Below, piece by piece: positions 1-10,881 of a stretch of 64,000 bases of DNA. The stretch lies in contig CM036619.1 of NCBI GenBank assembly GCA_020746105.1, positions 52,126,635-52,190,634 of the forward strand, written 5' to 3'. Source of the DNA: Trogon surrucura (taxonomy: Eukaryota > Chordata > Aves > Trogoniformes > Trogonidae). Every line of letters begins with the position of its first letter. Position 1 is the stretch's first letter. Below the pieces are notes generated by a model. That model was given only the letters and a program-made list of their open reading frames with translations, made no database searches and was not told the DNA's origin. The position numbers and the translations under genes were made by a program.

Positions 1-3000
1 CCTTAGAAAAATAAGGTGTGATCCAGAAGTGAGAAACGGCAGATCAGTTTCGCGAGAAGCCTGCTACACAAGGCAGCTTCGTTTCATTTGATTCGGGATT
101 TTTCTTTCATTCACTCTTTCACCCTTTGCTGGTGTCTCAGTTCCCTCTCTAATAAATAACTAGTCCACATCGCTAAAACGCTGCACATAACTCAGAGCCA
201 TTTGTTACTGTTGGCAATGTCTGTGCAGCAGGGGCCCAGGAACAGGCTAGCATGGAAGTAGTAATACCTCCCACTCTTCAGGAGCATGATTTCTGCCTGA
301 TTACAGAAGGGGTCATCGGTAGGACAATGCAGAGAAGGCCATATACAGTTGCCTCCACTCAAATTGTATGTGCTGCATGATCCTCACATGAGCTACTTTG
401 CCCAGGAGTATCTGTCAGGAGAAATTGGTCTTGTGATATCAACACCACAGATGTGGCAGGACATTAAAAAAAATCAATATATATTCATAATCACCAGAAT
501 ACAATGAAAGTGTCTGAGAATTTTTTGTAGCCCTGGGCCCAGAGGATAGCTTAAAATACATAAATTCCTCTAGAAAAAATTATATCATAAATTCATCAGG
601 CCTAAGTTCCTTCCAAAGGTAAGACTATAAACACGGTTTCCAAATACTGGGTGAGTCTGTAACATTAAGAACAATTTTAAAAATAAATGAGAAATGACTA
701 TATGTGTTTTTTTCCCTTGACTCTCATCTGTCTGTCCTTCATGAACACTGAGCAATGCAAAGTGGGATCCTTCTCACAACATGGGTATTTTGATGGTGCC
801 CATCAAAAAATGATTATCTGGGAGTCAAGCTGTAGGGAAAGAAGGAGTTTCGGGGTCCTACCTGGAATGGGAGAGCTCAGCTGTCCTCTGCTTGCAAAAA
901 GGTTTAAGCGTGTGTGGCACTACACAGATGGGACACCTTCTTTTCTTCTTCCCAGAAAGCTCATGAGGGTTAAGGAAGGAAGAACAGCAGCTCCTGGTCT
1001 TCGTGAAAAAGAAAATGCCAGTTGTCCCAGCTCAGTAGTGTCTTTCCCAGCTTCCCTTTGTCTACACACTTATCAGCATCTAGTCTTTAATACACTTTTC
1101 TTATGATAGTCAACTTCCTTGAGAGCCTGTGAAGATACCAAGACATGAAGGAAGGAAACAGAAGGAACACGATTTCTGTACACCCTCAGGTCTCTTGTTG
1201 CCAATTAGCTCGTCTCTGTGAATGTTGGGACTTGAGACTGGAAAGCTTAGGGCTCAATGGAAGAGCATAAAATGGAGGGTAAAAAAGAAGTCAGCAGAGC
1301 AACTGGAGGGTCACTGCGGTTTACCTGGGCTGTAACATCTGGGCTCAGCCACCGTGTGCCAGTGCTTTAAAATTTCAAAGTCGTCTTATTTGTTTCTGTG
1401 GGGATTTGGGGGAAGTTTGTTATTTGCTGTTGGTTTTGTGTTTCTGTTTTGCTTTTTAACAAAACACCTCCAGAAAGAGTATGCTTTCCAAAAAGGCATT
1501 GTTTAAGGTAATAATACAAGAGGGAAAATAGGGGATGTGCAGGAAGGCAAGGGAGAAGCAAAACAGAAAGGAAATCTCCTCAGTTTTTCTCAGTAGAAAA
1601 ACACTGAGTCTATAGGATGCGACGGGTTGAAAAAAGAGAGGGCCTCCTGGAATTTTTCAGATACATTTTGTGGAATACCACTTATTCCAGGGGAAAAACA
1701 AACCCTGCATGTTATTTTGTCATTTAAGACCACAGGAGAGACAAGCAAGGCAGAATATCAAACTGTCAGAGCTCTTATGCAAAAAACCAGAAAGAACTAC
1801 AGCAAATTGGGTTTTGGCTATGGCCACACTAATGACCAAAACAAAGGCCATGATGACTATTTTCCCAAGGGAGTTATAGGAGCCTTGAATAAAAGCCCCA
1901 GATTGCCCAGCACCCTCACTTACAGCCTCCACCACGTGTTCTTTGGCAGAACTGGGTTGCCCATTTCTGAGGAGGCAAAGTCAACTGGAAGAGGAAAGTT
2001 GTATAAGTCAGACTGAGGAAGTGAAAGTGATTTGAGCCATCCGGCCCGAAATGCAGCAGCAAAGGGAAGATGAGGGAGCAAGGAGTAAGGCCGGGGTGCA
2101 CATGGGCCCAGCATTCCATGGCCCTGCTCTGTGGGCACAGGACTAGACTTCCTGCCCCGTGTGCCACCACTTGTGTGGTAGATTTTGGGAAGGACAAGAG
2201 CATAAAAAGTGGCTGTGCTGCTAACTGGCACCGCCTATGTCAGTCATCTGAGGGGCGGAAACTTTTGGCATCAAGCAGAAAGATAAATTTAATAGCAGAA
2301 GGGACAGGCAGAAGATTATCACTTTCCCCATCCTTTTTAAGATTTGCCTTGGTCAGTCCATGATTAATGCTAAGATGCAGGTAGCTCAAATAATGCACAA
2401 GCTTCAGATAGCCATGCTGGTTACCAATTAACTCTTTGAAAGCAGTAGCAAACTATTCATGAGAATACTAAAATTACTAGTTTTACTTGCATAACACAGT
2501 GGCATCTTACTATGAAAAAAATGTTAACCTAGGCATCTTGCTGTGATAAAAAAATTCATAAGGTGTTGGCATTCACCTCAATCTGGATGTTTCACAAATG
2601 TCTGGCTACCTAATAAGATCACATGAAGGAAGGATTTTGTGTGGTATCTCTCTACCTGTGTAGCACTTGCTGTAACACTGAGCCTCTGTATTAGTCCCAC
2701 AAAAATAAAGGAACCACTCTCACACTTAAAAGTCAGGCACAGCTACTTGTCTTGCTGGATTAAGACCAAATCTCTTGTGTCCCCAAAATGGAACTAAAAA
2801 TCCACCACAAGTTCTCATGTGATTTCTAGTATTTCCCATTTCAAGACAGGCTACAAATCTTGCTTGAACGCTTCATGGTGCTACACCTTGCAAGCCAACT
2901 CTGGTCAGACTCAGTAATAATCTTCCTTAAACCAGAAAATAGTTCATATAAGATATCTATTCACATTCAAAATTCAAATTTCAATGTGAAGTTGGTTCAA

Positions 3001-4100
3001 GTCTGGGCTTTTAGATTAATTCTACTTAGTTACTTATTTCTAAGCTACCTTCATCTGCTTCCTCTTAACACGCTTTCTGTCATGCTTACTATTCCCTGCT
3101 CTTGTCCAGCATTTCCAGACCTGCTAAATCTGCACCTTTTATGTAACTTATTTCTCTGGAAAGAACAGGCCCCTCCTCCCGCCTCCCCCTTATCCCTGTG
3201 TAAGTAACATCCATCACTGTATCAGCACCTGTCTGAGCAGCACTAGGGGAGGGTCAAGGTATTATTTCCTACCCTTGACAGGTGTTATAACAACGCTGAA
3301 CCACCCCAGCTTATAAAAGTTTCCATTCTGCAAACTGCTGTGTGTACTTTTTTTTCCTGCTATTTCATCCTCTCTGGAGGCTTCTTGGCTCTGCTCATGC
3401 CGAGGCAAAAAGCCGCTCACACTTCCACAAACGTAAATGCAAAAAGACGGGCTTTCCCCATATTGTACAGTGTAGAGAAGAGCTAGTGCGTGTGAGCACA
3501 GCTTCAGGGGTCTTCTGCAATGGCCACGGCTGGCATCGCCCATCCTGGGTCAGGCTCTGCCTGAGACAGGGTGCTGGGAAACATCTCGCCAGGCAGGGTC
3601 ATGCTTGGGCTGAAACAGGAGACCCAGAGGAGCAGAATAACTACACAGAGACACAGAAATGCAACTCAGATACCAAATAGTTAGTCCTTATCCATGGAAG
3701 GGGTCAACCCATGCATGCACTTACAGAGCTCACCTGCTATGCTGAGCAGCAGCAGCAGTGCAGGTATGCATGCCCAAGCTCTCTGGAGTGCTCTTCAGAG
3801 AGATGCTGGTTCCTATTCTCTTGGAATTCCTCACTCTCCTTTTCTGCCTGCTATGGAGGAGCACACACAAGCACGATCATACCCACGGTATGTGCGTAAA
3901 CCTTCTGTGCTCTCCCTCCTGTGACATCCAGAAGGTGAGAACAGTTTAAGGAAGAAACAATCTGTTAAAGCCATGCAATGTGTGAGAAATTTGAAACATT
4001 TAGAGGGTGGATTCTTGGCCACACAGAAGTTACACATCTAGGCAAGTTAGCTGTCTTCTTTATGGGGAAATAGGCATCCGTGCAATGTGACCTGTTTCAT
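1..4100. other. Non-coding stretch, nothing recognised
   Basis: No gene, RNA gene or transposon could be identified. The longest open frames (139 codons near 687-1106 and 129 codons near 1627-2016) overlap stops and frames on the other strand and resemble no protein family known to me. Composition is ordinary for bird intergenic or intronic DNA, with a T/G-rich patch at 1365-1460. Confidence 0.6.
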
Positions 4101-5060
4101 CCTAGCATAAGTGTCCAGATGAAACTAGGTTAAATCTCTCTGGCTGTCAATTAATCTGGACAACCAGCTGAAATTAAACATCCATCTTTCAATTAAGCAG
4201 GATGAATTCCCTCCCTTGGACTCCAGCTGCTTATATGCGGTTCAAAGTTTCTCATCTTCTACACAACACATTTCCTATTGGTTTCAAGTTCAGAGAGACA
4301 ACATAGCAGGTCATTCGTCCAAGGGAAAGAGGAGGTCCTTGGAGACACTGGTTTTTGGGACCCTGACTCTCCACCTCATGTACACCCTCCCCTTTAGCAG
4401 TGACATATTCCATTTTCATGCAAATCAAGCAATTAATGTTGAGCATACCAGTGTCCAGGTACAAAGATTATACCTGGTCTTCTCTGAGTCACTCCAGGAA
4501 ATGTGGAGAGAGAACATAAAAGAAAGCCTCAGGGGAGGGGAGAAACCTTATTTTTATTACACCAGTTAATATTATTATACATTAGTTTGTATCCTCCATT
4601 TTGCCTCGTTTTGATGGTTTTGTTGTGGGTTTTTTTTTCCCCCCACAAAGAACACTACTTAAAGGGTAACTAACTACATCTTCTTGCATTCAGTAACTGA
4701 TAACTGTTGAGGAAAAGCTGCAGACTTACAGACTTGGAAGCACCTGAATAGTTAAAAATTGATTGCATCTGTTCACAGGTAGATTGACAATATTTCTGGC
4801 ATCCTGAGCCTGGCAAGCCAGTGGAGAAGACCATACTACAGCACCAAGTTTTAGCTACTTCTTGTCTCCATATTTTGACTCCTGCAAACTGAGAGGTGGA
4901 ACAAGAGACAATACAGCAGCCTTTGTCCATTGGAGACATCCCCCAAGCAAACGAACCCTTTCAAAGATTGCCTTTTAAAAAAATCTAATTCATTGCTTAA
5001 TTATGATTAATCGTTTAACTTGGTTTGGCTATAAATCATGAAGCAAGCTCAGGGATTTAT
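4101..5060. other. Non-coding stretch with two AT-rich homeodomain-motif patches
   Basis: Two patches stand out, at about 4130-4205 and 4960-5045. Both are rich in ATTAA/TTAAT cores, for example TCAATTAATC and ATGATTAATCG. Such patches are common in vertebrate enhancers but also occur by chance in AT-rich DNA. No open frame or repeat family is recognised here. Confidence 0.3.
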
Positions 5061-7540
5061 CCAGCAGAGACATGCACAGCTTCTTTGACACACCACTGGC
5101 ACCAAATCTCCTGATTCGCTAGCAAAAGTGCTTTCAGTAAAGCCCAGAAAAAGAAACTACAAAAACAAACAAGAGTAATAAAATAATACCCTATGCAGAG
5201 GATAAAGAAAAGGCTAAAGTCAGCATTTTATCTGATAGTCTGTCTTCAGGAAATGTCTGTGAAAACAATTTTGGAAAGTAATAGCTGATCTGGGTGCAGA
5301 TATTCCCTGAAATAAGAAAGGTGCAAAGTTCTGGTGCCATTTTTTAAAGAAAACAAAACAGTTCTCACCAAAACGAAAGCTTTCTGCCACCCCACAAAAG
5401 GCAGACTGCCTTATTAGGGGTAAAATATTGGAAGATACAAAACTGCCAGAAGAAGAATTCATACATTTGTAAAAGTAAAAGGAAATAGCTCTGTACGAAA
5501 AATGAGTGAGTGGAAAGGAATAGACAAACACAGAGGAGGCCGCTACAGTGATGAAGTGTTTACCTAGCCAGGCTCTCTCTGGATCTCTGAGTGCCATCAT
5601 TGTGGTTTTCCTCATTCTCTTAATTTTTTATGTTGTGGGGTGGGTTTTGGGGGGTTTTTTGTTGCTTTTTTTTTTTTTAATTGTCAGGCAATTGTACCCA
5701 TGAAAATTTAAACCCTGGTCTGTTTTGCTGGATACCTTCTCTTTTTCACTCACATGATGACATGTATTCTGCAGGAGAGAGAAAGAGATGGAGAGCTGGC
5801 AGGTATCATACTCCCATTTAAGATAAGAAATGTGTCCACAAAGGTCTTTTTGCTGTTATAACTTCCTGCCTGATCACTCCAGTTAAGCAAGGCACTGGAA
5901 GTGTTGCTCCTAAATGCGAGTTCTCCTTCCTTCTCCACGTTCGTACTTATTCAAAATATAAATGCCTCTTACAATGGCAGTGGAACTAATCTTGCTGTGT
6001 CAATACGTTTTTCCAGGGACAGAAGTTGAGTGCAATGCAGAGAAGCCACAATCTGCAATGCAAACGATATCCTGAACATGTCACCAGAAAACAAATGCAC
6101 GGCACATGGAAGCCCTGACTGATGCGCTGTCCTGAAACCTGGTAGCAGCATAAATAACACCAGCTCACTGTTATCATCCCAAGTCCTGGGGCAACCTTAT
6201 TGTGGGGGCATAGTTGACTGAGGGGCACTGATACATAAGCGGGCATCATCAATTTCAGTTTACGGTTTATTGTCTATTTCTATAAAGACAATGGGTCTCC
6301 TGAGGACAAGATGCGGAGAGGTGCCCCTATCTCTGGAGCTGGAGGAGTGGTTCATGGTGGGTGGCTGCTGGAGGATGCTGCACCTCCTGGCACACTTGGC
6401 TGAAACGGCAGCTCAAAGTTCTGTGCTTCCCCCAGCAGTGGTTTATGGTTGGTTGGGAGGAGGGGCTCTCGAGGGGTAACAGGAGAGCTGATGCTATAAA
6501 ACATAAGTCAAATAAGTCAAATATCAGCTCTTCGGGCCATGTGAATATTTGTAGAAGCAGCTTCCACATTGCCCAGGCTATCAGGCAGTAGGACGGCTCT
6601 TAGTAAGCTGGGCAACATTGGGACAGGGCAAGCAACGTAGTGAAGGCAGGAGATCAGACACATGACAGACAGTACTCGGACTGGGATCAGACTTAGGTGA
6701 GTGTTCGGGGGCTATAGAAGGATGTGCACTTTAGCCAGCTGTGGCCAGCTGCCAAACTCCAGTTCTAACTACTGGGTTGCAAGAGAGGGAATCTGGAGCT
6801 CAGTAGCTTTGGGAAAAATAAAGATGATCAATAGGACCCTTATACCTGGGAGACTCCTTCCCTGAGCCCCTGAAAATGCCTTGAATATTAAATTATAGCA
6901 AGCTCAGGTAGTGGATGCAGCATGCCTGGAAATTGTACAATAGAAATGAAGTGGCAGCCTGGCATCCAAGCTGGCCACTCCAGCCTCCACGTCTTCCTCA
7001 CATCTAGTGCCAGAATCAATTGGCCATTTCAGGTCTGATCTGATATAGCTGTTACCAGCATGGAAATGGGAAAGGAACCATCCCAAACAATAATAGCAAA
7101 ATGAATATCTCTTTAGAAACTGCCTAAGCAAACAGACACAATAACCTAATCCAACCAAAAATAAAAAATGATGCCTCTGAACAGCAGCAAGTGGAAGATA
7201 AGAACTAGACTTTTATCAAGTCCAGAGGCCTCCTGGACAGAAGGAAAAACAAGTGGAAGATCAAATGGATTGTGGGTCAAGTAAAGCACTAAGCGAAGAG
7301 GTTTGAAGCCAAACCACAGGACACATTTGTCAAACTCTTAAAAAAATAGAAATGCAGGATCAAAGCAGAAGCACTTTGCAAATATTAACATTTGTCACCT
7401 ACTTTTACTTTTGATGTACTTCATTTTGAGGACATTTCTCCCTTTTCTCTCTTTTTTTTTTTTAAACAGGATAATGTAATCTTTCAGTACACACACTTGC
7501 CTCCTTCAAAAGAAACACAATGACAATATTACTGAAACAT
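5061..7540. other. Non-coding stretch, nothing recognised
   Basis: It contains a G-run/T-run patch at 5640-5677 (T12 at 5666-5677) and short overlapping open frames with no recognisable similarity. No transposon ends, RNA gene or promoter-like CpG cluster was seen. Confidence 0.55.
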
Positions 7541-7547
7541 AGAAGAC

Positions 7548-7893
7548 TTTAATAAGAACATATTAAAAGAACTAACATATGGAAAAAAAATAATAAAAAT
7601 ATATTAAGCGGCAGTCCAGGGAAATGTTGTTGACACTGTCGTCAAGTGTCCTAACATAAAGGTTTTGGTAGTTTTCCCAACAAAATATAAATGAAACAAT
7701 AACTCTTTGTGTTGCCTCACATTCGAGAGGAAGAAGAGCATTCCTGTAGCGCTTGAGTCAGTAACAACATAACTGAAGAAAATCGCACTGGCACCATATG
7801 GATCACATTCACTACTGACATGTATGTACTGCTTCAGAGTTGCTACCCCATTGATTAACAGGATCAAAATGTGGATTAAAAAACCACAGAAAC
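7548..7893 (-). other. Possible unrecognised terminal exon (minus strand)
   Basis: On the minus strand an acceptor-like polypyrimidine tract ending in TTTTTTTCAG finishes at 7893. An open frame of about 95 codons then runs from 7892 to a TAA at 7604-7606. The frame begins with a hydrophobic stretch (FLIHILILLINGVATL) long enough for one membrane segment. A variant poly(A) signal, ATTAAA, lies at 7553-7548, about 50 bases past the stop, and a GT/T-rich stretch follows it. These parts are in the right order for a last coding exon. However, the protein resembles no family I recognise, codon use is not clearly biased and no upstream coding exon is established. It may be a chance arrangement in AT-rich DNA. 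Confidence 0.2.
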
Positions 7894-8040
7894 TGAAAAA
7901 AAGCTGTGTATTTGTCCCTGCTACACCAGCTCTGCAGCTCGTGTCCTTCAAAGAAAGACAGTGAGATGAGTTCTAACTCAGTGCTGGCCTGACACTCCTG
8001 CAAGACTGGGTGACAGTTTTGTTTTCTTTCCCTCTTTCAG

Positions 8041-8460
8041 TCAGAAGTTTTTTGTGTCTCCACTCACACCCCGAGCCATGGGACGCAGATGGAAGGAGCA
8101 TTCGAGGACCTTCAGTGTGCATCGAGAGCGACCTTCTGCACGCCAAGAGATTTACAGCTCTGCAGCTGAGGTACCGCTCTGCACGGCGCAAGATACATAA
8201 CAACAACAATACCTCAGGCTGAATTTAGGAAATTCAGTAATTGTCAAGTGTGGTAAATCATCTTTAAAGCAAACACTCTTAAAAGCGGAGAGATAAAGTT
8301 CATTCCCCCGCGACGAGGTGGTAACAAGGAATACAGCGAGGCTGTGGGCAGGGTTTTCAAAGCAGCCCAGTCACGTTGGGCGAGATATTGTCGCCTGCTC
8401 CCGGCGGGATTTCTGAGACTGCTGGCACCAGGGTGACAGGCCAGTAATCGTTAACAGGGG
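8041..8460. other. CpG-dense, exon-like patch
   Basis: By hand count there are 9 CpG in about 120 bases (8072-8190) and 11 more in about 170 bases (8285-8455), far denser than the surrounding CpG-poor DNA. On the plus strand a long pyrimidine tract ends in CAG at 8040, all three frames stay open for about 40 codons, and a weak donor (GAG then GTACCG) follows at 8171. On the minus strand GTGAGT sits at 8067-8062. Neither strand yields a protein I recognise. It could be a small exon, a non-coding RNA exon, a short CpG island or a conserved regulatory element. Confidence 0.3.
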
Positions 8461-8631
8461 AAGTCTGTCTGGTGCCTGCTCTTTGTTCCAGCCTCACTTT
8501 CATATTTGAGAACCCTTGTGGTATACTTTCTATTCACAGCAACATTTTAGCCTGTCGCAAGTGTGGCCCCAGTGATTATAGTTAGGCAAATACAGCAAGA
8601 ACCCACACATGCTTGAGCCCTTCAAAGTATC

Positions 8632-8644
8632 TTTTTTTTTTTTT
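8632..8644. repeat. T13 homopolymer run
   Basis: A run of 13 T lies 75 bases before an A22 run. The two could pair as a long-armed hairpin in single-stranded DNA. No retroposon body was recognised between them. Confidence 0.9.
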
Positions 8645-8719
8645 CCTCAGTTTCCACTTGTTAATATTTGACTGAGTCTGTAGTTTGAACAAGTACTTCC
8701 CAAATATATTTCAGCTTTC

Positions 8720-8741
8720 AAAAAAAAAAAAAAAAAAAAAA
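8720..8741. repeat. A22 homopolymer run
   Basis: Twenty-two consecutive A are followed by an A/G-rich tail to about 8758. It is the longest pure A-run in the window. It could be the tail of a retroposed transcript, but no AATAAA lies just upstream and no target-site duplication or source gene was recognised, so a simple repeat is the safer call. Confidence 0.9.
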
Positions 8742-8760
8742 GAGGAGAAAAAGAAAAGCC

Positions 8761-10316
8761 ACCGAACATTTACGGTGCTCAGAGCATTTATGGCTGAAAC
8801 TTGTTCTGCAGGTTCAGCCATCTGTCCTGCCCATCCTTGCACAACTGTACCCTTTTAAAATGCAGTGGGTCATCTTATTGGGGAACTTGCAATGCCCCTG
8901 GCACCACATTCAGTTCCTGGACATCACTCCAGGATGATTTCTTGGAAACAGTAAAAGCAAAGAAGATGCTAGGAAGCTGTGGTTTAAAACAAGGAGGAAA
9001 GTAGGCATTGGAATGCAGATAACACTCTTTCAAGAGATTCATCTGAAGGAAGGACATACCCAAAATGAGGGATTGTGATCATCTCCGTAGAAAAAAAAGA
9101 TGATGGGATACATGCTTCTGACTACATTAAAATGAATTGTGGAACCGGTAGGAACATCAGAGCTGGGCCAACATTATTATTACTCAGATTACCAAGTGAG
9201 GTGATTACCGTTACTAATTACTGTCCACATTACTGTCCTTTTTTTGCTATTCGCAATTGGAGAAATGTACCTGAAATATACCTGAAATTTCACGAAAGTT
9301 GGAATAAACAGGGTCTCACTGACTCCAGCAGCTGCTCTTCCAAGCACTTTGTGGAGGTCTGTGCAATCTTAGCACAGGTGACTCTATGTGATTTCACACA
9401 AAAGCTTCTTCATTCTGCTTCTGGCAACATAAACCATTTTAAAGAGGATATCAATGACACCGTTCTCATGGAGGTTATAACAATTGCTCTTATGTGAACC
9501 TGTACATCTCTTTTAAATCTCCTTAACCCTATGCCAGGACGAATGTGAAATTGAAGAATTTTACATACTTAGCTTCTTTTTTTCAGCCAAGCATGCATAT
9601 CAGTCCCAGACTTCATATTTCTGTACACCAGACTATTCCCTGCATGGTGATATTGTTTGTAGACCAAGGCAGGGAAACAAGGATGCTGCAAAAATAATAA
9701 CAAGGAAGACCATTTTCCCTTTGAAGAAAAGCTCTTTGTTTTTTAAAGCTTTATGATAGATATAAACAATCGTGTGTACTTAAAAATTACAGGTATATTT
9801 CAATGTGTTAATATAGCATTATTGTAATAACCTTTAGAAAGCTTGAAAGTCTTTCATGTGAGCAGAGAAGGAGACTGTAGCATTCATCTCAAAGCTTGTC
9901 TAATTACACACACACACTGGAATTGCAAAAACAGGGTGGAAATTGCACTGCATGGCAGCAATTCGACTTTTGTGTTGCCTCACTTGTTGCTGGAACAAAG
10001 TTACTTTAGGCGAAGCTCTGGCCCGCTACAGCAATTAAAAATTCTGATCTCACCCGCTCGCAGCAGGGAAAACAAGCATTGGGAAGGCTCTAAAGGATGA
10101 GGAAGTTTCTCATTGGTTGTTTCACTTCCAATCAATATGTAATTAAGGTTAATAACACTTATTAATGGTGCAGGATAAGCATTTGAATCAAGTAATCTTT
10201 TTACCAGATGTGTCACTTTACCACAGAAACCTCAGAATGAAAGAAACCCCCAAACACAGGAACGAAAACTAAAAATCATTGCTGTCCTCTCTGATGCTGT
10301 TTCAGCACTGTTTTTC
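8761..10316. other. Non-coding stretch, nothing recognised
   Basis: A 140-codon open frame at 9075-9497 has no recognisable similarity. An AT-rich patch at 10118-10200 includes TTAATAA and TTATTAA as inverted arms around CAC (10149-10165). No genes, RNA genes or repeat families were identified. Confidence 0.5.
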
Positions 10317-10881
10317 TAGGTCGAGGGAGGTCCTCCTGTCCCTCTACTCTGCCCTGGTGAGGCCACATCTGTAATACTGTGTCGAGTTCTGGGCCCCTCA
10401 GCTCAGGGGAGACAGGGAACTGCTGGAGAGAGTCCAGCACAGGGCAACTAGGATGATTAAGGGAGTGGAGCATCTCCCTTATGAGGAAAGGTTGAAGGAG
10501 CTGGGTCTCTTTAGCTTGGAGAGAAGGAGGCTGAGAGGTGACCTCATAAGTGTTTATAAATATGTCAAAAGGGAGTGTCAGGAGGACGGAGCCAGGCTCT
10601 TTTCAGTGATGTCCAATGACAGGGCAAAGGGCAATGGGTACAAGCTGGAACATAGGAGGTTCCACAAAAATATTAGAAAAAACTTCTTCATAGTGAGGGT
10701 GACAGAGCACTGGCACAGGCTGCCCAGGGAGGTTGTGGAGTCTCCTTCTCTGGAGACATTCAAAACCCGCCTGGATGCGTTCCTGTGTGACCTACTGTAG
10801 GTGATCCTGCTCTGGCAGGGGGGCTGGACTAGATGATCCTTTGAGGTCCCTTGCAACCCCTGACATTCTATGATTCTGTGA
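10317..10881 (+). mobile_element. CR1 retroposon, 5'-truncated, plus strand
   Basis: This is the best-preserved transposon copy in the window. It carries the end of the CR1 reverse-transcriptase reading frame, then the short CR1 3' untranslated region with GGACTAGATGATCCTTTGAG and GGTCCCTTGCAACCCC, and ends in the paired octamer-like repeats ATTCTATG and ATTCTGTG near 10865-10881. The 5' part is missing, as is usual for CR1, whose copies are truncated during target-primed reverse transcription. There is no poly(A) tail and no clear target duplication, also normal for CR1. The left edge is estimated from where similarity to remembered CR1 sequence fades. The copy is dead because of its truncation and an in-frame stop. 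Confidence 0.95.
10330..10800 (+). pseudogene. CR1 ORF2 (reverse transcriptase) C-terminal remnant
   Basis: Read in one frame, this gives the C-terminal tail of the CR1 ORF2 polyprotein, past the polymerase core. Recognisable blocks are SALVRPHL, then RATRMIKG at about 10442-10465, [15 protein letters not shown], and [18 protein letters not shown] near the end, closing with a TAG at 10798-10800. A TAA at 10372-10374 interrupts the frame where related copies have a glutamate codon before YC, so only the last 142 codons are continuous. Apart from that stop I saw no frameshift, so this is one of the younger copies here. It encodes no functional protein: the endonuclease and reverse-transcriptase catalytic domains are absent. 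Confidence 0.92.

Noticed and set aside
8720-8758. A22 run as the poly(A) tail of a processed pseudogene
   Set aside because: No source gene, no AATAAA just upstream and no target-site duplication were found.
10149-10165. TTAATAA-CAC-TTATTAA inverted repeat as a regulatory site
   Set aside because: Pure A/T arms of seven bases are common by chance and match no specific factor.
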